From Bacillota bacterium (GTDB lineage: Bacteria; Bacillota; UBA4882; UBA10575): DNA of 64,000 nt. Shown one piece after another: positions 15,692 through 23,591 of the stretch (the stretch's first letter is position 1; each line of letters opens with the position of its first letter). The stretch lies in the NCBI GenBank assembly GCA_012727425.1, contig JAAYHQ010000015.1, forward strand, positions 1 through 64,000, in the 5' to 3' direction. The notes under the pieces are model-generated. The model saw nothing but the letters and a program-made list of their open reading frames with translations. It had not been told where the DNA came from and searched no databases. A program made the translations under genes and the position numbers.

Positions 15692-17337
15692 TCTTCCTGG
15701 CCCCCTCCTTTGCGTCGGCGTGACGGCGGGTTAAACAGGGCTTCCCACCAGTGGTTGGCCTTGGAGCCCTCCCGCCGCACATCGAGGGGTTCGTTGAGCA
15801 GCGGCCGTTTAATCATTGTCCAGCGCGGCGCCACAAACAAGAAATCCTTCAGGTCGGAGAGGTTCAAGGGCACCACGGGGGAGAGGAAAGGAACCCCGAA
15901 CGAACGGATCCCGGCCATATTGATCAACAGCAGAATGGTGGCGAGCGAGAGACCGTACAGCCCGCCAATCTGCCCGATCAACATCAGGGGGAAACGCAGG
16001 ATCCGCATGGTAATGGCCACCCCAAAACTGGGCGCCGTAAATGAAGAGATCGCCGTTAAAGCCACAATAATTGTCATGATCGGTGAGATTAAACCGGCCC
16101 GGACCGCCGTATCACCCAAGATAAAGCCGCCCACGATCCCGATGGTCTGGCCGAAGGGAGCGGGCAACCGCACCGAAGCTTCACGGAGAATCTCGATGGC
16201 TATCTCCATGAACAAGGTCTCCAAAAAAACCGGAAAGGGCGTCCCTTCACGGGTTCCGGCTATTTTAATTGCCAGGTTAAACGGAATCAGCTCTGGATTA
16301 TGAACCGCGAGGGCAATGAAGATCGCCGGCAGATACAGCGAGAAGAAAAAAGCAAGAAAACGGATCATCCGGATCAGAATGCTCAACGGCCACCGGTGGT
16401 AGTAATCTTCTGCCGAGTAGTAAAGCTGCCAGAAGGTGATCGGCATAATCAGGGCAAAAGGCGTATTGTCGACAAGCACGGCAACTTTTCCCTCGAGCAA
16501 CGCCGCCACTACCCGGTCCACCCGCTCCGTCACCTGGACGGTGGGGAAAAGACTGTACGGCCGGTCCTCAATGTATTCCTGCAAATAGGCGCTTTCGACC
16601 ACACTGTCGATGTCGATCTTGCGCAGGCGCGCTTCGACCTCGGTCACCAGGTCCGGGTTGGCGATTGACTCCAGATAAACAAGGGCCACATCGGTCTGGG
16701 TGCGCACCCCCAGTTTGATCCCTTTTACTCTTAGATCCGGGTCGCGAATCCAGCGCCGTACCTGAGCCGTGTTGGAGCGCAAAACCTCATTAAACCCGAC
16801 CCGCGGACCCCGCACCGCCGATTCGGTCGTTGGCTCTTCGATCCCCCGGCGCTCCCAACCCCGGGTGTTACAGATCAGGGCCCGGTCCTCCCCTTCCAAC
16901 AGTAAAGCGGACTCCCCGGACAGAATCGCGGTGATCACCGGCGTCCATTGGGTCTGGATGCTCACTTCATTGATGGTCAAAACATGATCTTTGATGTTCT
17001 CGGCCAGGTTCCGCCGGTCCCGTGCCCAGGCGGCGTCCGTTCCCTCAAAAGTAGTCAGCGCCAGGAGAATATACTCGTTGATCGCATTGCCGTTGACCAG
17101 GCCGTCAACAAAGACCAGCACCGCCCGGACCGGTGTGGAGAGGGGAATGACAAATTCACGGAAGACCACATCGTTACTGGACCCGATCCGCGCTTCCAAA
17201 TAAGCGATATTCGCCGCTAAATCAGGAACCAGAACGGGCCCCTGTTCCTGCCCTTCCTGTTCCGGAGTGCGCTCTTTTCTTTCCTTCTCCTTTCGCAATT
17301 CGGCCACAGGCCGGGGACGGCGAAAACTTCTCTTCAT
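15688..17337 (-). CDS. gerA: Spore germination protein GerA, receptor A subunit
   Basis: A 549-residue GerA-family subunit. The N-terminal half is a soluble domain with NIAYLEARIGSSNDVVFREF, LLEGEDRALICNTRGWERRGIEEPTTE and VRGPRVGFNEVLRSNTAQVRRW, which are family hallmarks. The C-terminal half has membrane helices (LIRMIRFLAFFFSLYLPAIFIAL, GFILGDTAVRAGLISP) and a short basic tail. It acts with GerB and GerC in the inner spore membrane to trigger germination. The gene opens the ger trio with AGAGG six bases before ATG. It follows the activase gene after 94 bases that contain two small hairpins (near 17355-17371 and 17407-17419) but no obvious terminator. Confidence 0.95.
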   Translation of the reverse strand: MKRSFRRPRPVAELRKEKERKERTPEQEGQEQGPVLVPDLAANIAYLEARIGSSNDVVFREFVIPLSTPVRAVLVFVDGLVNGNAINEYILLALTTFEGTDAAWARDRRNLAENIKDHVLTINEVSIQTQWTPVITAILSGESALLLEGEDRALICNTRGWERRGIEEPTTESAVRGPRVGFNEVLRSNTAQVRRWIRDPDLRVKGIKLGVRTQTDVALVYLESIANPDLVTEVEARLRKIDIDSVVESAYLQEYIEDRPYSLFPTVQVTERVDRVVAALLEGKVAVLVDNTPFALIMPITFWQLYYSAEDYYHRWPLSILIRMIRFLAFFFSLYLPAIFIALAVHNPELIPFNLAIKIAGTREGTPFPVFLETLFMEIAIEILREASVRLPAPFGQTIGIVGGFILGDTAVRAGLISPIMTIIVALTAISSFTAPSFGVAITMRILRFPLMLIGQIGGLYGLSLATILLLINMAGIRSFGVPFLSPVVPLNLSDLKDFLFVAPRWTMIKRPLLNEPLDVRREGSKANHWWEALFNPPSRRRKGGGQEE

Positions 17338-17431
17338 TCTGAACCTCTTACTCTCCTTAGGAATGACCTAAGAATAACTTCTTCTGGGACAAGAATTCAG
17401 ATTCAGCCCACATTGGGCGTCCTGGTTTATT

Positions 17432-18406
17432 TTACCCGGTGGCCTCGGTGTTTATCCGCTGCCACTTGCCACAGCGGTCGCCCCAGCCGGAGACCGGCCG
17501 CTGGTTAATCTGCACTTTAACCACCTCACACCGGTTGGGACAGTCCACGCACTCAAAACTGCTGACGCCAATCTCCTCCTCACTCAGTTGGAACCCGCGG
17601 AAACTGGTCTTACCGTACACCGCTTTCTCCTCCTGGGCCAGTAAAGCACTGCCCCAGGCCCCCATCGTATCGTAATATTCCGGAACAATTACCGGGTGTC
17701 CCAACTCCTGCTCAAAAGCCCGTTTGATCCCGGCGTTCGCCGCCACGCCCCCTTGAAACAAAATGGGCGGACGGATCTCTTTCCCTTTCCCTACATTGTT
17801 CAGGTAGTTCCGCACCAAAGCGGCACAAAGGCCCGCCACAATATCCTCCAGACTATGGCCCATCTGTTGCTTGTGGATCATATCCGATTCGGCAAAGACT
17901 GAACAACGCCCCGCGATCCGCACCGGGTGTTTCGAACGCAGAGCGATCTGCCCAAATTCCTCGATGGACAGGTTAAGCCGGTGCGCCTGCTGGTCCAGGA
18001 ACGAACCGGTCCCCGCGGCACACACCGTATTCATCCCAAAGTCGACCGCCACCCCATGGTCGATCAGGATGATCTTTGAATCTTGGCCGCCGATCTCCAG
18101 AACCGTCCGGACCTGGGGATAAGCGCGCAAAGCCGCCACCCCATGGGCGGTGATCTCGTTTTTAATCACATCGGCCCCGATGATCGCCCCAATCAGCTGC
18201 CGGCCGGAACCGGTGACCCCCACCCCCAGGACCTTGGCCTGACTAAACTCCGGGGCCACTTCGCGAAAGGCCTTCTGGACCGAACTAATAGGATTACCTT
18301 CGGTACGCAGGTAGATTTTTTTGATGATCCGCCCGTTTGGCGCCATCACCACCAGGTTCGTACTGACCGAACCCACATCCACACCCAAATAAACACCGTC
18401 TTCCAT
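17432..18406 (-). CDS. BadF/BadG/HgdC-type acyl-CoA dehydratase activase-like ATPase
   Basis: A 324-residue ASKHA-fold ATPase of the 2-hydroxyacyl-CoA dehydratase activator family. It has the phosphate-binding GVDVGSVSTNLVV, GVGVTGSGRQL, IGGQDSKII and GGVAANAGIKRAFE. The two cysteines that in HgdC bind a dimer-bridging [4Fe-4S] cluster are present (NTVCAAGTGSFLDQQA and GRCSVFAESDMIHKQQMG). Unusually for simple activators, it carries an extra C-terminal cysteine-rich tail (VDCPNRCEV, WGDRCGKWQ). Such proteins use ATP to deliver a low-potential electron to a partner. Its probable partners are the two HgdB-like proteins encoded immediately upstream; no standard dehydratase alpha/beta pair is present. 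AGGTGA lies a good distance before ATG 18406. The true substrate is unknown. Confidence 0.85.
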   Translation of the reverse strand: MEDGVYLGVDVGSVSTNLVVMAPNGRIIKKIYLRTEGNPISSVQKAFREVAPEFSQAKVLGVGVTGSGRQLIGAIIGADVIKNEITAHGVAALRAYPQVRTVLEIGGQDSKIILIDHGVAVDFGMNTVCAAGTGSFLDQQAHRLNLSIEEFGQIALRSKHPVRIAGRCSVFAESDMIHKQQMGHSLEDIVAGLCAALVRNYLNNVGKGKEIRPPILFQGGVAANAGIKRAFEQELGHPVIVPEYYDTMGAWGSALLAQEEKAVYGKTSFRGFQLSEEEIGVSSFECVDCPNRCEVVKVQINQRPVSGWGDRCGKWQRINTEATG

Positions 18407-18555
18407 CCAAGATCACCTGCCTAAGAAGATACTAGTTGATACTCTCCGCGCAAAAAGGACCACGGACCAATGGCTAACTGCTTATGGACGCCGCTTGGGT
18501 AAAAGACCGTTTCCACCGGGTGGCGACGAAATGGTCGGCTTCACGACCGAACCCC

Positions 18556-19671
18556 CTACCCCAGCGCCCCAGGAAACACCCGCCTTGCCCCTTTGTTCCC
18601 GGTGCGCCGGCGCCGCAACAGATCGACAAAGGCCTCCAACCGGGTTCGCACCCCCGCCTCCGCCGAATGCTCATCCAGGACCAGGGTCAAGATGGGCAAC
18701 TGGTAGGCAGCGCTGACCGCCGGTGTAATGCTTTGGGCGACAATCTCCGGCATACAGGTGAAGGGGAGGACTTGAATCACGCCATCCAAACGGTTCACCC
18801 CCGCATCGACCATCTCCGCGATGGTCTCCCGGCCGTGGCCGCCGACGAAAGCCGACAAAAAGGGTTCGGAAAGCAGAATCGTCCGCCGCCGGTGGTGGGG
18901 GTAGAAAAAACCAAACAAGTGTTCTTCCAGCCACTGGGAGATGGACATGTTCCGGACCACCTCAACCCCCATCTCCCCCAAAAGCATCTCCAGATGAAAA
19001 TTGACCCGGGGTTCCAACACCATATAGATTTCGCCGATCAGCTTCACCCGGAGCGGAGGTTCGCCCTCGGGTCGCCGGTTTGCCCGGAGCTCCGCCGCCA
19101 ACTGCCGATAGTGGAAACTGAGGTTTTTCATCTTTTCCTCCCGGCGCATCGCCGCCAAAAATTGTTCGTAACTGCGCTGCGCTTTGCCCTGGTCAATGCA
19201 GCGGGGCAGCATGAAGCGGAGAAGGGCGTTTCCCTGGTCGATCCAGCGGATCTTCTGCCAGGCCAGCCGAAAGACCGCAGCCGCCCGGGACAACGGGACC
19301 TTGCCCAGCAACAACCGTAAGGTACGGGAAAGCTCCTGTCGTTCGCCCCCGAGCGGTTCGAACAGAAACAGCTGGAATTTATAACCCAAATCGGCCAGGA
19401 TCTGCCGTTGAATTTGGGCGTAGTAACCGAAACGGCAAGGCCCCAACCCTCCGCCCATCAAGATCCCTTCCGCCCCTTGCTCCAAAGCTTCAATAAAGTT
19501 CCCCAGGTTAATCTTGAACGGGAGACAGGCGCCCTCCGGTGCATATTTGGCCCCCAGTTCAAAAGTGCGTTTGTTGGTTGGCGGGGCGAGCACCGCCTCA
19601 TGGCCAAGGCCGTTCAGTAAAGTTTCCACCGGAAGGGAAAGGAGTCCCATGTGGGGAAAGGTTAAACGCAA
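18556..19671 (-). CDS. HgdB/DUF2229-like protein A (activase partner, large form)
   Basis: A 371-residue protein of the group often labelled acyl-CoA dehydratase activase-related (DUF2229 / HgdB-like). It begins LRLTFPHMG, as the family usually does, from a TTG start with GGAG six bases upstream. Conserved cysteines occur in EGACLPFK, LGPCRFGYY, MLPRCID and PFTCMPEIV; in relatives such residues bind an iron-sulfur cluster. The C-terminal LVLDEHSAEAGVRTRLEAFVDLL closely repeats the end of the neighbouring protein B, so the two are paralogues. Its start overlaps the end of protein B by ten bases. It would act with the downstream activase, but the reaction is unknown and no CoA-pathway genes lie nearby. 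Confidence 0.75.
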   Translation of the reverse strand: MRLTFPHMGLLSLPVETLLNGLGHEAVLAPPTNKRTFELGAKYAPEGACLPFKINLGNFIEALEQGAEGILMGGGLGPCRFGYYAQIQRQILADLGYKFQLFLFEPLGGERQELSRTLRLLLGKVPLSRAAAVFRLAWQKIRWIDQGNALLRFMLPRCIDQGKAQRSYEQFLAAMRREEKMKNLSFHYRQLAAELRANRRPEGEPPLRVKLIGEIYMVLEPRVNFHLEMLLGEMGVEVVRNMSISQWLEEHLFGFFYPHHRRRTILLSEPFLSAFVGGHGRETIAEMVDAGVNRLDGVIQVLPFTCMPEIVAQSITPAVSAAYQLPILTLVLDEHSAEAGVRTRLEAFVDLLRRRRTGNKGARRVFPGALG

Positions 19672-20627
19672 CTTAATCTCCTCTTTCTCTGCAAAAGATC
19701 GATAAACGCCTCGATTCTCGTCACCAGCCCGGCTTCCCCCGAATGTTCGTCCAGAGCCAACTGGAGGAGGGGAAGGCCCGCCACTTTGGCTTCCTTCTTC
19801 ACCAACTCCCCGATCAAGGCCTCCGGGCCGCAGGCAAAGGCGCTAAGGTAGATGATCCCCTCCACCCTTTGCTTGCACAGCAGGCGAAAGGCGCCGACGA
19901 TCCGCTGGCTCAAAGTCCAAAACAAGGGTTTGGTCAGCAGGCGTAGCTCCGCCTCGATCTGCCGGGGAGTGAAATACTCCGGAGCCAATACTTGAAACCC
20001 ATAGCGCTGTAAAAGATCGATCGTCCCCAAATTGATTAAAGGGTCGTACAAACAATAGGGGTGGCCAATCAGGCCAATCCGGCGCCCTTTTTCCGCCCGG
20101 TGGGGGAAAGCCCCAGTGAAAAGGACGGTCTCCGCTTCCTCCGGAAATAACCCTTCCTGCAGAAGACGGTGGTAAGTGCGGAAGGCGGCTTCCGCCTTTT
20201 GCAGTCCTTTCTTGATGCGCCGGGCGGAAAAACCCTGGCGCAGCACGGCCGGAAGCGCCTGCGGCGACCCCAAAGCGCAGTTTTTCTCGCTCTTCCAGAT
20301 GAAAAGCGGCCGGTCTCCCACCGCCTGCCTGGTCATCTCCGGTAAACCCATAAATTTGGGGCAAATATAATCCTTTTTATTGACGCTGACCAGGCGGGGG
20401 ACCATGAGAAAATCGCATTGGGCGCGCAAAGACAAACAGTGGCCGATAAAAACCTTCACCGGCAGACAAGCCTCATCGACAGTGGCTTTGACCCCGGTGT
20501 TCAGGAGTTCCTTCCCGGTCGGCCCTGAGACCACCGGCGTCAAACCCAGTTCGGCCAGAAAAACGCGCCACAACGGACCATACCAGTAGTAGAGCAGCGC
20601 TCGTGGAATACCGATCTTGATCCTCAT
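19662..20627 (-). CDS. HgdB/DUF2229-like protein B (activase partner, small form)
   Basis: A 321-residue paralogue of protein A. The chosen ATG at 20627 gives MRIKIGIPRALLYYWYGPLW and has GGAGG close upstream; a GTG at 20654 is the alternative. Cysteines lie in VDEACLPVKVFIGHC, DYICPKFMGLPEM, HPYCLYDP and AFACGPEALIGE. Both paralogues share the ACLPxK and FxCxPE patterns and the C-terminal DEHSGEAGLVTRIEAFIDLL. In double-cubane and dehydratase relatives these positions bind [4Fe-4S]-type clusters that receive electrons from the activase. It is followed at once by protein A and then the activase, so a three-component redox module is likely. Function is not established. Confidence 0.75.
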   Translation of the reverse strand: MRIKIGIPRALLYYWYGPLWRVFLAELGLTPVVSGPTGKELLNTGVKATVDEACLPVKVFIGHCLSLRAQCDFLMVPRLVSVNKKDYICPKFMGLPEMTRQAVGDRPLFIWKSEKNCALGSPQALPAVLRQGFSARRIKKGLQKAEAAFRTYHRLLQEGLFPEEAETVLFTGAFPHRAEKGRRIGLIGHPYCLYDPLINLGTIDLLQRYGFQVLAPEYFTPRQIEAELRLLTKPLFWTLSQRIVGAFRLLCKQRVEGIIYLSAFACGPEALIGELVKKEAKVAGLPLLQLALDEHSGEAGLVTRIEAFIDLLQRKRRLSCV

Positions 20628-20666
20628 CCCTCCTCCCGTCCGGACCCCAACCACAAGCCATTACCC

Positions 20667-21143
20667 TTAAGCATCGCCACTTTGCCCCTTCTGTGCCAGC
20701 TCCTTTTTGACGACCGCCACCAACTGGCGCAACCGGGGTAAAGACCGGATGATCCCCAGGGTGGCCAGGGGTTTCCCCAGCCTCGGACAGCGTAGTTTTT
20801 TTGAGATAAAACCCCCGACCCGGGTCGTCAAGCCAATCGCCGTTAAGGTGTTAACCAAGAGGATCCGGTCGGCCAAACCCAGTTGGCCGGCCAGACTGAG
20901 CATAGCCCGGACACAAAGGGGCGTCTGGCCGTTCAGGCCCAAAATATAGACCTCGTTTCCCGCTTCGTCCTGCCCCACAAAATAAGGCGCACCAAAATCC
21001 GCGGCCTCGGCACGATCAAATTCGGGGACCGCCATAATTTGCTCCTTTGATACCGGTCCCGCCAGTGGCAGGGTCCCCAGGTGCAAGTGGGCGGCAACCA
21101 CCGACGAATGGGCCCGCCCGTAACAATGATAGATTACTTTCAC
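20667..21143 (-). CDS. DUF3189 family protein, copy 1
   Basis: A 158-residue protein starting MKVIYHCYGRAHSSVVAAHLHLGTLP, the signature opening of the DUF3189 family known from spore-forming Firmicutes. A second block, ILLVNTLTAIGLTTRVGGFISKKLRCPRLGKPL, is also characteristic. No enzyme motif with an accepted function can be named; the histidine and cysteine near the start (YHCYG) and the conserved HSS are candidates for metal or substrate contact. Its GTG start (21143) shares one base with the stop of copy 2, with AGAGGGG as ribosome site, so both are translated together. It lies between spoIIP and the HgdB-like genes, which suggests a sporulation-related role. Confidence 0.7.
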   Translation of the reverse strand: MKVIYHCYGRAHSSVVAAHLHLGTLPLAGPVSKEQIMAVPEFDRAEAADFGAPYFVGQDEAGNEVYILGLNGQTPLCVRAMLSLAGQLGLADRILLVNTLTAIGLTTRVGGFISKKLRCPRLGKPLATLGIIRSLPRLRQLVAVVKKELAQKGQSGDA

Positions 21144-21559
21144 TACAAACCCCTCTGCACTTCCCGGACCATCCGGCCGAGGGCATTATACCAACCGCAA
21201 AGCCCCGCACCCACGACGGTGCTTTGCCGACGGTGCCGGTTCAGTGCCAATTGACAGTCAATAAAATGATAGTTTGACGGGTCCTCCCCCAAGAGCGGAA
21301 GGAGGTTCGTGATTGTTTTTAGCAGCAAATCCGGTTTTTTCCCGGTCGCCAAGGTGTACACCGCTTCCCCCTTCCGTCCCCAACCAGCTAGACATAGCAC
21401 GCCAAATTCACCAGCGGTCACCCCTTTCCGCCACGGCAGTTCCTGCCGGAGAAAAAAACGGAGTTCTGCTGCGCTCTCGACCCGGGAGGGCAAATACCCA
21501 AGATGAATGGCCGCCGCCAAAGGCGCCACCCCACCTCTACCCGCCCAGTGGTAGATCAC
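21143..21559 (-). CDS. DUF3189-like protein, copy 2 (divergent paralogue)
   Basis: A 138-residue protein whose start, MIYHWAGRGGVAPLAAAIHLGYLPS, mirrors copy 1 but has lost the cysteine (YHWAG instead of YHCYG) and the paired serines. The second half (FIDCQLALNRHRRQSTVVGAGLCGWYNALGRMVREVQ) keeps the spacing of the family but with different residues. The GTG at 21559 has AGAGG six bases upstream. It starts ten bases after the spoIIP stop. The loss of the N-terminal Cys suggests a non-identical role, perhaps as a heterodimer partner; this is inference. Confidence 0.65.
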   Translation of the reverse strand: MIYHWAGRGGVAPLAAAIHLGYLPSRVESAAELRFFLRQELPWRKGVTAGEFGVLCLAGWGRKGEAVYTLATGKKPDLLLKTITNLLPLLGEDPSNYHFIDCQLALNRHRRQSTVVGAGLCGWYNALGRMVREVQRGL

Positions 21560-21568
21560 TTTTAACCT

Positions 21569-22693
21569 CTATTCCCCCTTCGGCGGTTCGCGGTCGGCGG
21601 GCGCATCCAGGCCGGTGTCACCCTCCGGGCCCCCACCGGTACCCCCAAGACTCGTGCGGATCTTGCCAAATCCGCCGTTTATCACAAAATAGATCACCAC
21701 CCCGACCACCAAAAGACCAATCACCCACCAAAGGGACCGCAAAGCCCCGGCTCCCACCGCTCGCTTGCTGGCCCCCGCATTGGTCAACACCTCTTTGGTC
21801 GCTGCTGCGAAGATGGCGGCACCCCTTTCCGCTTCTTCCCGGCTGTTGGCGTGGGTCCCCATCTCCACCAGGAGCAGCCGCGGGGCCAAGTCCTGGTTAT
21901 ACTTGCCGTCTGCGTAGAAAATCCCTTTGATGAAACCGGGGTATTTTTTATCGACTACCGCCTTGATTTGGTAGGCAAAGGCTTCATTGGCTTTCATGTT
22001 CGGGTTTTGCCGGCCAACCACCAGTTGGGCTTTGGTGACCGCCGTATTATTGACCTCGCCCGCATACTCATCGGCCGGAACCGCATCACGGTGGATATCC
22101 AGCAGGGCAATGGGGTTTTTCTTCAAGAGCTCGGCGGCGGTCCGCCGTGACCGGTCATAAGCCAGCGCATCATGGGGATCGTGGGGGGTTTTATCGTGGA
22201 TCACATTGACCCCGCGCTCCCGTAAAGCCTGGGCCAAAGCTTCGCCCACCTTAAAGATCCCGCCGTTCCCCCGAATGCTTGACCGCCCGTCCGTCGGCAC
22301 ATAGGATTCGGCCGAATGGGTATGGTAGATCGCCACCGGCCGGTTATCACTCTGGGCGTATTTTTCTTTTCCGGGGAAAAGACGGAGCACCGCACTGGTC
22401 AGCCGGGTAAGGAAAGACGGGGCAATCGCCGCTTCCAAGTTCACTTGCCGTACAAAACGAAGATGGGCGGTGTTTTCCTTCACTTCTTCCACCCGGTACA
22501 ACTTATTATCGGCCGTTAAGTACTGGTCCCCTTTTTTCACTTCATGGGCCGTCCGGGCAATGCGGCGTCCTTCCGCATCAACCAGCGTAAAATAACCATC
22601 CTCCCGTTCCGTATGTCCGCAAACCGGACCGGCCAGCGTTAGGAAGACAAGCAAAAGCAGCCACCGGTGCCCGCCTCCTCTTTTATTCATCAT
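21569..22693 (-). CDS. spoIIP: Stage II sporulation protein P, engulfment amidase
   Basis: A 374-residue membrane-anchored cell-wall amidase/endopeptidase of the DMP engulfment complex (SpoIID-SpoIIM-SpoIIP). The start at 22693 (MMNKRGGGHRWLLLLVFL) has AAGGAGG upstream and gives a signal anchor. The catalytic domain shows AIYHTHSAESY, VIHDKTPHD, LLDIHRDAVPADEY, AQLVVGRQNPN and LLVEMGTHANSREEAERG, which carry the zinc-binding histidines and catalytic glutamate of the family. A second membrane segment lies near the C-terminus (LWWVIGLLVVGVVIYFVI), followed by a glycine-rich acidic tail. Its start overlaps the stop of the DUF1614 gene. It is firm evidence that the organism forms endospores. Confidence 0.93.
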   Translation of the reverse strand: MMNKRGGGHRWLLLLVFLTLAGPVCGHTEREDGYFTLVDAEGRRIARTAHEVKKGDQYLTADNKLYRVEEVKENTAHLRFVRQVNLEAAIAPSFLTRLTSAVLRLFPGKEKYAQSDNRPVAIYHTHSAESYVPTDGRSSIRGNGGIFKVGEALAQALRERGVNVIHDKTPHDPHDALAYDRSRRTAAELLKKNPIALLDIHRDAVPADEYAGEVNNTAVTKAQLVVGRQNPNMKANEAFAYQIKAVVDKKYPGFIKGIFYADGKYNQDLAPRLLLVEMGTHANSREEAERGAAIFAAATKEVLTNAGASKRAVGAGALRSLWWVIGLLVVGVVIYFVINGGFGKIRTSLGGTGGGPEGDTGLDAPADREPPKGE

Positions 22694-23366
22694 CCGCACC
22701 TCCTTCCGGTTTTTCCGGTGCGACCAGACCCTCTGTGCGCGCGGAAGAACGGTCCGGCCCGCCCTGGAGCCATTCCCGGGACTCCCCAATGATTTCGGCC
22801 AAAACCACACCGATCAGCCCGGCAAGAACCACCGTATCCAAAACACCGGCCCCGCCGATCCGGCTTGGCCCGTAGCGCATACCCCGTAAGGCCCCTTCGA
22901 CCGCGTGAGCAATGTCGGCCAGAATCACCCCGGTCGTGGCTCCCACAAAAGCCAGCCGCCGCGAACGTCCGATCAGATAGGCGGTGACCCCGGCAATTAT
23001 TCCCCACAGATACTGGGGATCAACGAATCCGGCGTTGATATCAAATTTATAGATCTTGGCCACACCGTAGATCAGTGCCCCCACCAGCAATGCCCCCAGG
23101 ATGCCCCGGGTGGTCTCCCTGGCGGTTCCGGCCCGGTATAGAACATAAATACTCAGGGCCAGCGGAATAAGGGCGCCGCCCAAATTGATGCTGACCGGCG
23201 GCTGACCCCGGTAGAGGGGGATCTCGATAAAACTGCCCACCACCATGGCTGCCAGAATCAGCAAAGCCTGTTTATCATTGAGATAGAGCCGGTCCAAGAC
23301 TTGCTGGGCCAGTCCCAACAGGATCAGAATTCCTGCGCCAATCAGCAGCAGCAAGCCGATACTCAT
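22683..23366 (-). CDS. DUF1614 family membrane protein
   Basis: A 227-residue protein with about seven hydrophobic segments (GLLLLIGAGILILLGLAQQVL, ALLILAAMVVGSFIEIPLY, GALIPLALSIYVLYRA and others) and an acidic C-terminal tail. The conserved PVSINLGGALIPL, VDPQYLWGIIAG, SRRLAFVGATTGVILADIAHAV and IGGAGVLDTVVLAGLIG identify DUF1614, a family of unknown function common in spore formers. The gene has GGAGGAAATAAGG before its ATG and leads the operon that continues into spoIIP by a short overlap, hinting at a role in sporulation. Molecular function unknown. Confidence 0.8.
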   Translation of the reverse strand: MSIGLLLLIGAGILILLGLAQQVLDRLYLNDKQALLILAAMVVGSFIEIPLYRGQPPVSINLGGALIPLALSIYVLYRAGTARETTRGILGALLVGALIYGVAKIYKFDINAGFVDPQYLWGIIAGVTAYLIGRSRRLAFVGATTGVILADIAHAVEGALRGMRYGPSRIGGAGVLDTVVLAGLIGVVLAEIIGESREWLQGGPDRSSARTEGLVAPEKPEGGADDE

Positions 23367-23526
23367 CCTTATTTCCTCCTCCCGTTCCTGACGTTGGGTC
23401 CGGTCATGTTAAAATTTATTATCCCACCGCTTTTAATTCCAATTCACAAACTGACCGACCCGGCAAGGATAAGCCACCGGACGCCACTGCCCTCCGGTCG
23501 CGCCAAACGCAGCTTGGCACCAGGAC

Positions 23527-23563
23527 AAAAAAAAGGCCTTCCTTTTTCTCGAGGAAAGCCTTT
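23527..23563 (-). terminator. Terminator of the yloU to ispH-rpsA operon
   Basis: An imperfect stem of 12 pairs with one mismatch (23532-23543 with 23552-23563) is followed on the minus strand by a run of eight U from the A-tract at 23527-23534. It lies 29 bases after the ispH-rpsA stop. Confidence 0.88.
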
Positions 23564-23591
23564 GGCAAACAACGTTTGGCGCTGATTATGC

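Noticed and set aside
17338-17431. Possible sigma-G promoter before gerA
   Set aside because: CATTCCTA resembles a forespore -10 box but has an extra base and lies directly on the ribosome site; no GHATR-type -35 at the right distance.
18484-19320. Long open frame (about 278 codons) on the plus strand
   Set aside because: It lies wholly antisense to the HgdB-like protein A gene; its product is Pro/His/Gln-rich with no family features. High GC third positions create such mirror frames.
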